Origin: Candidatus Woesearchaeota archaeon
GTDB lineage: Archaea; Nanobdellota; Nanobdellia; SCGC-AAA011-G17; GW2011-AR17
Length of the DNA stretch: 5,635 nt
Direction of reading: 5' to 3'
NCBI GenBank assembly: GCA_003694495.1
Contig: RFJO01000096.1
Span: 1 to 5,635 of the forward strand
The translations under genes and the position numbers were made by a program. The notes under the pieces were generated by a model. It did no database searches. It worked only from the letters and a program-made list of their open reading frames with translations, and was not told the DNA's origin. Positions 1-5,484 of the stretch are shown piece after piece. Numbering within the stretch: the first letter of the stretch is position 1; every line of letters begins with the position of its first letter.

Positions 1-63
1 TCTCCATCCTGCAAGAAGTTTGAAAGTATATCTATTGTTCCAAATAAAAAAGGTTGGACTTAA
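1..63 (+). CDS. Possible 3' end of an unidentified gene cut by the left edge
   Basis: Frame 1 is open from the first base to a TAA at 61-63 and reads SPSCKKFESISIVPNKKGWT. The composition is protein-like, and the tail would face htpX end to end. The stretch is only 20 codons, and frame 2 is also open to about position 109, so an open frame here is weak evidence by itself. No family is recognisable. The alternative is plain intergenic DNA. Confidence 0.25.
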   Translation, partial: SPSCKKFESISIVPNKKGWT

Positions 64-89
64 AAAAAACAATATGCCATATAAAAAAA
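62..89 (-). terminator. Probable T-tract terminator of htpX
   Basis: Read on the minus strand, just past the htpX stop, there is a run of seven T (83-89 in + coordinates) and then a run of eight T (62-69). Archaeal RNA polymerase terminates on U-rich tracts without needing a hairpin, and no strong stem is seen here. The position 40-70 bases after the stop codon fits. The assignment is by composition only. Confidence 0.45.
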
Positions 90-128
90 TTTTGCTTATA
101 TTTGTATAAAATATTTTTAGCACCTTTA

Positions 129-971
129 TCATATATTTAACTCCTTTAATCTTTTTATTCTATCTTTAGTTGATGGATGGGTGCTAAATAAGTGAACTAA
201 ACTTGAGCCCTTGAATGGATTGATTATAAACAATGATGATGTGGCTTCGGTTCCAAATCTTAACGGCTTTAACTTAGAACCATGCTCTAGCTTTTCTAAT
301 GCAGAGATCAAATAATGTGAATTGTGTAAAGTTCTAGCAGACGTTTCATCGGCAAGGTATTCTCTTGACCTTGATATGGCTAGCTGGATGATTAATGCAA
401 TTATAGGTGCTAGAATCGCTAGCACAATTAACTCCAAAAAATTATTGTTCCTATCATTGCCAAACCCTCCAAATATGGCAGACCATCTTGCAACAGTGGC
501 AATATATGAAATTACCCCGGCAATAGTTGCTGCGATTGTTTGGATTAAAATGTCTCTATTTTTTATGTGACCAAGCTCATGTGCAATTACCCCTTTTAGT
601 TCATTTTCGGTGAGTAAATTTAAAATGCCTTCTGTAACTGCAACTGCCGAATGTTTTGGGTTTCTACCAGTAGCAAAAGCGTTTGGACTAGCGGTGGGAA
701 TGATGTAAAGTTTAGGCATAGGGAGTTTCGCTAGATGGACAACTTCTTTTACAAGACGATATAACTTTGGGTTGTCTTTTTCTTTAACTTCTTTTGCACG
801 ATAAATTGTAAGGATAATCTTATCAGAAAAAAAGTAACTGCCGAAGTTTATTATTAAAGCAAATATTAAACCAAAAATTAAACCTGCACGACCCCAAAAA
901 CTTCCTATCCATAATAATAAAGCAGTTAGTACACTTAAAAGTATAAGTGTTTTTAGTTGGTTTTTTATCAT
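129..971 (-). CDS. htpX: HtpX-type membrane zinc metalloprotease (M48 family)
   Basis: This 280-residue protein is close to the usual HtpX length. HtpX is an integral-membrane, zinc-dependent endopeptidase that cuts misfolded membrane proteins on the cytoplasmic side. Two hydrophobic segments lie near the N terminus (about 8-25 and 30-48) and two more at about 140-161 and 178-199. The catalytic HEXXH is HELGH at residues 131-135. The likely third zinc ligand is E204 in the REYLADE stretch, a family hallmark. Other family signatures are NAFATG at 97-102 and FSTHPS at 262-267 near the C terminus. The start is an ATG at 969-971, with a TATA box 26-33 bases upstream, so little or no leader is expected. 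The gene is transcribed away from the PHP gene and appears monocistronic. All catalytic residues are present and nothing looks truncated. The family call is firm; the substrates are unknown. Confidence 0.96.
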   Translation of the reverse strand: MIKNQLKTLILLSVLTALLLWIGSFWGRAGLIFGLIFALIINFGSYFFSDKIILTIYRAKEVKEKDNPKLYRLVKEVVHLAKLPMPKLYIIPTASPNAFATGRNPKHSAVAVTEGILNLLTENELKGVIAHELGHIKNRDILIQTIAATIAGVISYIATVARWSAIFGGFGNDRNNNFLELIVLAILAPIIALIIQLAISRSREYLADETSARTLHNSHYLISALEKLEHGSKLKPLRFGTEATSSLFIINPFKGSSLVHLFSTHPSTKDRIKRLKELNI

Positions 972-996
972 AGTATTATTATAATTATGGAATTGA

Positions 997-1010
997 TTTA
1001 TAAATTTAGT
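997..1010 (-). promoter_or_regulatory. htpX promoter (TATA box plus ACTAAA upstream element)
   Basis: On the minus strand the sequence reads ACTAAATTTATAAA. The TTTATAAA box (997-1004) has its upstream edge 33 bases before the htpX ATG, the distance expected for an archaeal TATA box driving an almost leaderless transcript. ACTAAA (1005-1010) sits where the TFB recognition element would be. No Shine-Dalgarno motif is visible before the ATG. Confidence 0.65.
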
Positions 1011-1017
1011 GAAATTA

Positions 1018-1036
1018 ACTAAAAAGATTTATATAT
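1018..1036 (+). promoter_or_regulatory. Promoter of the PHP-domain gene (BRE-like plus TATA)
   Basis: A purine-rich ACTAAAAAGA is followed by TTTATATAT (1028-1036). The upstream edge of the box is 34 bases before the ATG at 1062, so transcription should start near 1056-1060. The same ACTAAA hexamer precedes the htpX TATA box on the other strand, giving a divergent promoter pair about 30 bases apart. Confidence 0.65.
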
Positions 1037-1041
1037 CAGAT

Positions 1042-1057
1042 ATCACTTTCAAGTGAT
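1042..1057. promoter_or_regulatory. Perfect palindrome ATCACTT-TC-AAGTGAT, candidate operator
   Basis: Two perfectly complementary 7-base arms (1042-1048 and 1051-1057) are separated by TC. The element lies immediately downstream of the PHP gene TATA box and covers the predicted transcription start, the usual place for an archaeal repressor that blocks polymerase recruitment. The symmetry and spacing suit a dimeric helix-turn-helix protein. No regulator gene is visible in the window, and no second copy was found before the other genes. The palindrome is directly observed; the operator role is inferred. Confidence 0.45.
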
Positions 1058-1061
1058 TAAT

Positions 1062-2480
1062 ATGTCAAGAATAGAGAATCTGGCAAAGGCGGTTGTTGAT
1101 GTTGGCGGTGGGTTTATATCTGATAAATATTCAGCTGTCTCAGAAGTGTATGGGATTGTAGAAAGAGATAATAAGCCTGAATTTGTGCAAATATTAAAAA
1201 TTAGGGGTTCTAGGGCGGACCCACATAGGCATAGCATTTATTCAAATGAAGTTATTGGTTCTGGTACAACTAGGATTCTTGGAGTTAAGGAATCTTATGC
1301 ACATGTGAAATCTTTGCTTAAAAGACAGGCGTTAAGTGGGATGGATATATTATCAATACAGGATCATAATGTGGTGGATGCTGACAAGGAAAGAAGAGAG
1401 TTCGAAACAAAGAATGAAATGTATGAGGGTAAAACATTTATGTCGTGTGAGTATGATGTAATGGTGCCCGGGCAGAAATCTGTGCATGTTGGTGTGTGGG
1501 GTTTGGATTATCCATTTCAGGAAAATGTTAGGATTACGCAAAAAGATGTAAGAGGCTTGCATTATAAATTATCAAGGGCAAAGGCAAGAGGTGTAGATAA
1601 TTTTAGAAAAGTATGTGATCAAGAAGGTCTTATAGCTGTGCTAAATCACCCAACATGGATAACTACACCAAAGAATCCTTTGTCAGGAGAAGACCTTGAT
1701 AAGGTTTCAGATGTTTTCGATTATTTGGAAATAAATGGGGATTGCCAAAAGGAAAATTTGTTTACGCTTGAACTTGCTTTGGAAAAAGGAAAAACATTGG
1801 TTGCAGGAAGTGATTTGCATAACTTAAGACTATCTAAAGTGTTCACAGAAACAATAAGACCGGTAAACAATGCTGCAGAGTTTTTAAGAGCAGTAAGAGA
1901 CGGAGAGGTCGCAATAGGAAATATAAGTAGTTTGCCGAGCGTTGCCGATAGCCCAATTGATGTATTAAGATCAAACTTTAATGGTACAAGGCTTGATATG
2001 TATAATGATATTTATAGAGGTATAGGTAATTACCTTTTAAGAGATTGGAAAAATAAAAGGAAATTGGTTACTGTGGCAACATTTGGTGCTTTAATGGGAG
2101 GTGGATATCTATTGTATGCGCCATTAATGGTTTTGCCGGTATTGGCAACAGCGTGGCTTATGTTTACATTTCCAATAAAATATGGATTCTCTGAAAAAGC
2201 TGCAGTGGCTGAACGAACACATAGGCTATACATGGATTATCAAGATTTTAAATTGAGAAAAAATATTCAAAGCATGAATGGTATGGATGAAGAAGAAGTC
2301 CATGAAAGGACTCAAATGTTAGAAGAAATTGTTAAACAAAAGAAAGAACAATTTATAAATACGCATTTTAGAAGCCCAAGAAGGCCGTGGGAAGCTGTGG
2401 CTGAGACTTTGTTCCCGAAAGAATTAAAACCTGATTATGATTTTAGTAAAAGAATTGAAGGTTTAGATGAACAACAATAA
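1062..2480 (+). CDS. PHP-domain metal-dependent phosphoesterase with C-terminal membrane hairpin
   Basis: The 472-residue product has an N-terminal PHP domain (about 45-290). PHP domains are multi-metal phosphoesterases seen in histidinol phosphatase, PolX and DnaE polymerases, and RNase AM-type nucleases. All expected ligands are visible: H55 and H57 (DPHRHS), D101 and H102 (QDHN), E130 (SCEYD), H142 (VHVG), H196 (NHP), and D251 and H253 (GSDLH), so it should be active. Residues 1-44 form a leading segment I do not recognise. A basic stretch (328-334) precedes a hydrophobic region at 335-371, long enough for two membrane passes. A charged, probably helical tail (about 400-430) ends in a Pro/Arg-rich segment. 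The domain order suggests a phosphoesterase tethered to the inner face of the membrane. I chose the ATG at 1062 over the in-frame GTG at 1053, because the GTG lies within the palindrome and only 25 bases from the TATA edge. The substrate could be nucleic acid, a nucleotide or a small phosphate ester. Confidence 0.88.
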   Translation: MSRIENLAKAVVDVGGGFISDKYSAVSEVYGIVERDNKPEFVQILKIRGSRADPHRHSIYSNEVIGSGTTRILGVKESYAHVKSLLKRQALSGMDILSIQDHNVVDADKERREFETKNEMYEGKTFMSCEYDVMVPGQKSVHVGVWGLDYPFQENVRITQKDVRGLHYKLSRAKARGVDNFRKVCDQEGLIAVLNHPTWITTPKNPLSGEDLDKVSDVFDYLEINGDCQKENLFTLELALEKGKTLVAGSDLHNLRLSKVFTETIRPVNNAAEFLRAVRDGEVAIGNISSLPSVADSPIDVLRSNFNGTRLDMYNDIYRGIGNYLLRDWKNKRKLVTVATFGALMGGGYLLYAPLMVLPVLATAWLMFTFPIKYGFSEKAAVAERTHRLYMDYQDFKLRKNIQSMNGMDEEEVHERTQMLEEIVKQKKEQFINTHFRSPRRPWEAVAETLFPKELKPDYDFSKRIEGLDEQQ

Positions 2481-2482
2481 AG

Positions 2483-2504
2483 TTTATATTCTTTAATTTA
2501 TATT
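2483..2504 (+). promoter_or_regulatory. Promoter of the HerA-like gene, with a doubled TATA motif
   Basis: TTTATATT occurs twice, at 2483-2490 and 2497-2504. The first copy starts 30 bases before the ATG at 2513 and is preceded by a purine-rich ATAAAG, so it should give a leaderless mRNA starting at or next to the ATG. The second copy is too close to the start to act as its TATA box. The gap after the PHP stop codon is only 32 bases, so read-through from upstream is also possible. Confidence 0.55.
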
Positions 2505-2512
2505 GAAATAAT

Positions 2513-3847
2513 ATGCCATATAATCTAATTGTTGGTAGAAACAAAAGTGATCTTGAAAAGTATGGGGAAAGGGGGACCATTCTTCTTGGTAGAGCTTATG
2601 TTAAAATGGGTAGGACAACATCGCTGTCTAATTATATATACATGGATGTTGCAAAGGGTCATGTAGTTTATATTGTTGGTAAAAGGGGAAGCGGTAAGTC
2701 TTATACAATGGGTGTTATTGCTGAAGGAATGATTGATCTGCCAGAAGATGTTAAGAAGAACTTGTCAGTAATAATGATAGATACGATGGGTATATATTGG
2801 ACAATGAAGTATCCTAATGAAAAGGATACTGATTTGTTAGCACAGTGGGGGCTTGAAGGAAAGGGTTTAGATATAAAAATATATACGCCGTATGGATTTT
2901 TTGATAAGTATAAGGAAGAAGGTATTCCGACAGATTACCCATTCTCAATAAAAGCGTCAGTGTTAAATGCGCAGGATTGGGCCTTGACGTTTGAAATACC
3001 AAGGAGTCATCCGGTTTCTATAGTGATAGAAAAGATTATTGGTGATTTGGCAGAAGAAGGAGTTGAGGATTATACATTGGATGATATGATTGAAAGAATA
3101 AAAAAAGATGATACCTTTGATGATAGAGATAAAAATGAAACAATTAATAGGTTAAGGGGCGCAAAAAGGTGGGGGCTTTTTAGTAAGGATGGTATGGATT
3201 TTGTTGATTTGGCAAAAGGCGGTCAAGTAAGTGTGTTGGATGTTAGTGTATATAATACTGGCGAAGGTGGGTGGGGGGTTAAAAGTCTTGTTACTGGTTT
3301 GGTGGGGCAAAGGATATTTAATCATAGAATGTTGGTAAGGAAAGAGGAAGAACTTAATGCTATAAATGTTGGATATAGTTATTTTCAAACTGAAGAAGAA
3401 ACGAAAGAGGAAGAAAAGATGCCTATTGTGTGGATTGTGATTGATGAAGCACATGAGTTTTTGCCAAAGGAAGGAAAAACTGCTGCAACAGATGCCTTAG
3501 TTACAATAATGAGAGAAGGTAGGCAGCCAGGTGTGTGCCTGATGCTTGCAACACAACAACCTGGAAAAATTCATACAGATGTAATGTCGCAGTCTGATAT
3601 TGTTATAGCGCATAGGTTGACGGCTAAACCAGATGTGGATGCGCTGGCTACAATGTCACAAAGTTATCTTACAAAATCTTTGCCAAGGATGTTGGATGAG
3701 TTGCCAAGAGTTAAAGGTGCAGCTTTAATATTAGATGATAACTCTGAAAGGTTTTTTCCTGTAAGGATGAGGCCAAGGTTTACATGGCATGGTGGAGAAG
3801 CGCCGTCAGCTGTGCCGTTTAAAAGAAAACTTGATCTGGGGTTATAA
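2513..3847 (+). CDS. HerA/DUF87-family ATP-binding protein
   Basis: The 444-residue protein belongs to the HerA-FtsK group of P-loop NTPases, which usually form hexameric rings that translocate DNA or protein. The N-terminal 45 residues are short and barrel-like in composition, where HerA carries its HAS-barrel. Walker A is GKRGSGKS at 56-63, and Walker B ends in D311-E312 (VWIVIDEAHEF). The REGRQPG stretch (334-340), the polar sensor TQQP (347-350) and a candidate arginine finger R368 in AHRLTAKPD match the conserved archaeal DUF87 pattern. A mixed helical segment of about 200 residues lies between the Walker motifs, including a very acidic patch (about 292-302) just before Walker B. No NurA nuclease, the normal HerA partner, is in the window. 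The upstream neighbour is instead a PHP phosphoesterase, and the downstream gene is joined by a one-base overlap. The ATPase call is firm; the cellular role (DNA-end processing, segregation or other) is open. Confidence 0.9.
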   Translation: MPYNLIVGRNKSDLEKYGERGTILLGRAYVKMGRTTSLSNYIYMDVAKGHVVYIVGKRGSGKSYTMGVIAEGMIDLPEDVKKNLSVIMIDTMGIYWTMKYPNEKDTDLLAQWGLEGKGLDIKIYTPYGFFDKYKEEGIPTDYPFSIKASVLNAQDWALTFEIPRSHPVSIVIEKIIGDLAEEGVEDYTLDDMIERIKKDDTFDDRDKNETINRLRGAKRWGLFSKDGMDFVDLAKGGQVSVLDVSVYNTGEGGWGVKSLVTGLVGQRIFNHRMLVRKEEELNAINVGYSYFQTEEETKEEEKMPIVWIVIDEAHEFLPKEGKTAATDALVTIMREGRQPGVCLMLATQQPGKIHTDVMSQSDIVIAHRLTAKPDVDALATMSQSYLTKSLPRMLDELPRVKGAALILDDNSERFFPVRMRPRFTWHGGEAPSAVPFKRKLDLGL

Positions 3848-4404
3848 TGAGGGATTCTTATACAATCAAGGCAAAAAAGGAAGGTATGAGGGCTAGGTCG
3901 GCTTATAAGCTTGTGCAACTTAATAGAAAGTATAAATTGGTTGGGTCTAATGATGATGTATTAGATTTGGGTTGTTGGCCTGGAGGATGGTTGGTTGCAT
4001 TAACAAAAATCACTAAAGGAAAAGTCGTGGGCGTAGATTTGAATGAGATCCAACCAGTAAATGGTGTTGAATTTATTAAGGCTGATGTGTTTAAATTTAA
4101 AATAAATGAAGTTTTTGATGTGGTCATAAGCGACATGGCGCCAAAAACTACAGGGATACATGAATTGGATTGTGAAAGAAGCATTGACCTTGCCGAGGCT
4201 GCATTGAGCATAGCAAAAAAGAATCTTAAACCGGGAGGGAATTTTCTTGTAAAAGTTTTCCAGGGTAAAGGATTTGATGATTTTCTTAAATCTATTAAAA
4301 AATGTTTTGCATTTGTGAAAACAACCAAGCCTGAAGCTTCAAGGAAAAGAAGTAAGGAAATTTATGTAATAGGGTTTAAACTGAAAAGTCAATGCAAACT
4401 CTAA
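3847..4404 (+). CDS. rlmE: RlmE/FtsJ-type rRNA 2'-O-ribose methyltransferase
   Basis: This 185-residue, single-domain SAM-dependent enzyme should methylate the ribose 2'-O of a uridine in the 23S rRNA A-loop, U2552 in E. coli numbering. The N terminus (RDSYTIKAKKEGMRARSAYKL) is typical. The SAM-binding motif I is DLGCWPGGW at 40-48. The catalytic K-D-K-E tetrad is complete: K21 (SAYKL), D96 (SDMAP), K136 (LVKVFQG) and E171 (SKEIYVI). It is shorter than E. coli RlmE (about 209), and no C-terminal TRAM-like extension, found in some archaeal homologues, is present. The ATG overlaps the stop of the HerA-like gene in TAATG, with no obvious separate promoter, so translational coupling is likely. 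The last 29 bases are antisense to the end of trm5. An alternative target such as a tRNA ribose (Trm7-like) is possible, but the motifs and length favour RlmE. Confidence 0.92.
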   Translation: MRDSYTIKAKKEGMRARSAYKLVQLNRKYKLVGSNDDVLDLGCWPGGWLVALTKITKGKVVGVDLNEIQPVNGVEFIKADVFKFKINEVFDVVISDMAPKTTGIHELDCERSIDLAEAALSIAKKNLKPGGNFLVKVFQGKGFDDFLKSIKKCFAFVKTTKPEASRKRSKEIYVIGFKLKSQCKL

Positions 4405-5359
4405 ATTTGCCCGGCGAATATTGGCCGCATTTTACAATGTTTAAAATCTTTGCTTTAGGTATTACATTTTTTACCTTCTCGATGACTTTGTCAGGTATGT
4501 CTTTTTCGTGTAGGAAATCGTACATATGAATTATGGTGCCTGTGTGGGAAACCTCTAAGGCTAACGGCAAAAACTCTTCGGCTGTTTTAGGTAACGGCAT
4601 CAAGATTCGGTCAAATTTTTTGTTAAGTTTTGGTACAACCTCGTTTACGTCGCCGTTGTAAAGTTTAACATTTTTTACCTTGTTTAATTTTAGGTTTTCT
4701 TCAGCATACTTATGTGCATCCGGATTAATTTCTACACCAATAATCTCTTTTGCTTGCGTATTTTTGGCAATTGTTATTGGATATGGGCCAACGCCAGAGA
4801 ACATAACAAGGATGATCTCATTTGGCTGGATTAAATCAATTATACGCCTTCTTTCAGTGCTAAGTCTGGGAGAAAAGTAACAGGTTTCAGGGTTTAACTT
4901 TAAACGTACATTATTTTCTTTATGTATTGTTTCTTTTCTGTTTTCACCAGCAATTATCTTTAACTTTCTTGTACGAAACTGGCCTTCATAATGGCTGGCT
5001 TTTTTTGCAACAACCTTTATGTTTTTGTGTAAACTTAATAATGTCTTGCCTATCAGAGATTCATAGTTTTTGATTTCTTCCGGAATTTCGATAATGGCAA
5101 TGTCTCCAACGACTTCAAAACCCTTGGGTATTAAGTCTTCAGGAACCTTATTTTTTAAAACTTCTTTTAAACTGGTAGGCTTTTTTTCAATCTTTTTAAA
5201 TTCTTTTTCTACTACAGGCAAATCTGTTTTAAATTTTATCGGAAAATAAACATAGTCGTTTTCAACCAAAGGGATATATTCAAAGTTAAAGTTGTTAGAC
5301 TCTATTAATTTTTTTTTAACAGACTCTGCTTTCTTTTTTGGAACCTTTACGCATTTCAT
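4376..5359 (-). CDS. trm5: tRNA (guanine-N1-)-methyltransferase Trm5, m1G37
   Basis: The 327-residue protein aligns by eye along its length with archaeal Trm5. Trm5 transfers a methyl from SAM to N1 of G37, preventing +1 frameshifts, and in archaea this also starts wyosine synthesis. A small N-terminal D1 domain (about 1-50) is followed by the D2/D3 Rossmann core. Recognisable pieces are GDIAIIEIP, a GQFRTR segment with R129 (R145 in M. jannaschii), AGENR...TIHKEN, FSPRLSTERRR with E169 (the proposed general base, E185), the SAM loop MFSGVGP (186-192) and GVEINP with E210. Two positions differ from the M. jannaschii enzyme: motif I has V185 where Asp is usual, and the NLPK motif reads PLPK with P255. 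The reading frame stays open to an ATG at 5428, which would add 23 residues. I chose the ATG at 5359 because the product then begins like known Trm5 and the TATA box falls 29 bases upstream. A Trm5a/Taw22-like bifunctional role is an alternative. Confidence 0.9.
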   Translation of the reverse strand: MKCVKVPKKKAESVKKKLIESNNFNFEYIPLVENDYVYFPIKFKTDLPVVEKEFKKIEKKPTSLKEVLKNKVPEDLIPKGFEVVGDIAIIEIPEEIKNYESLIGKTLLSLHKNIKVVAKKASHYEGQFRTRKLKIIAGENRKETIHKENNVRLKLNPETCYFSPRLSTERRRIIDLIQPNEIILVMFSGVGPYPITIAKNTQAKEIIGVEINPDAHKYAEENLKLNKVKNVKLYNGDVNEVVPKLNKKFDRILMPLPKTAEEFLPLALEVSHTGTIIHMYDFLHEKDIPDKVIEKVKNVIPKAKILNIVKCGQYSPGKFRVCIDFSV

Positions 5360-5380
5360 AAACCAAAGAAACATTAGATG

Positions 5381-5388
5381 ATTTATAA
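5381..5388 (-). promoter_or_regulatory. trm5 TATA box
   Basis: TTATAAAT on the minus strand has its upstream edge 29 bases before the ATG at 5359, matching the spacing of the other genes here and implying a leaderless mRNA. The box would lie inside the coding sequence if the upstream ATG at 5428 were used, which argues against that longer form. No good BRE is evident. The motif also reads as a TATA-like sequence on the + strand. Confidence 0.6.
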
Positions 5389-5390
5389 TA

Positions 5391-5484
5391 TTAATGGCTG
5401 GGGTTGAGGGAAAAGAGGTTTTTATCATAAAACTCGTTGGGTTGTGGTAGGTAAAAGAGGTTTTCTTTTCACCCCAGCCGTTAG
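5391..5484. repeat. Long imperfect inverted repeat able to form a 23-pair hairpin
   Basis: The outer arms 5391-5404 and 5471-5484 pair over 14 positions and include a perfect GGCTGGGGT/ACCCCAGCC core. After one mismatch (5405/5470), the inner arms 5406-5414 and 5461-5469 pair over nine more. Five of the 23 pairs are G-U wobbles when the + strand is read as RNA; on the minus strand these become A-C mismatches. The stable orientation is therefore the + strand. The 46-base apical region contains a smaller hairpin (5415-5435: GAG and TTTT pairing with AAAA and CTC around a bulged G) and a G/T-rich stretch (5436-5460). It could be a small structured RNA or a remnant of a MITE-like element. It does not fit a tRNA, since it lacks a recognisable T-arm. 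No clear target-site duplication is seen. Confidence 0.5.
5411..5464. repeat. Direct repeat AAAAGAGGTTTT, two copies 42 bases apart
   Basis: Identical 12-base copies lie at 5411-5422 and 5453-5464. Both fall inside the inverted repeat and form the inner edges of its arms. The repeats could reflect local duplication or a repeated protein-binding site. Confidence 0.5.

Noticed and set aside
1053..2480. GTG start at 1053 for the PHP gene
   Set aside because: It lies inside the palindrome and only 25 bases from the TATA edge, probably upstream of the transcript start. The ATG at 1062 fits better.
3903..4328. 141-codon minus-strand open frame inside rlmE
   Set aside because: It is antisense to a gene with a complete catalytic tetrad, and its product resembles no known protein.
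4412..4433. CGGC/GCCG hairpin followed by ATTTT as a terminator for rlmE
   Set aside because: The stem is four pairs with an eight-base loop, it lies within trm5 coding sequence, and archaea do not generally rely on hairpin terminators.
4376..5428. 350-residue form of Trm5 starting at the ATG 5428
   Set aside because: The extra 23 residues have no counterpart in known Trm5, and the extended gene would contain its own TATA box.
5400..5460. G-quadruplex potential in the G-rich runs of the hairpin loop
   Set aside because: Most runs are only two G long with uneven spacers, and the long stem is the stronger structure.
5396..5480. tRNA-like geometry: GGCTGGG and CCCAGCC arms 85 bases apart with a G discriminator position
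   Set aside because: The bases before the 3' arm have no GTTCRANNC T-loop, no D-arm or A-box pattern is present, and pairing continues far inside the acceptor position. The minus strand fails as well.
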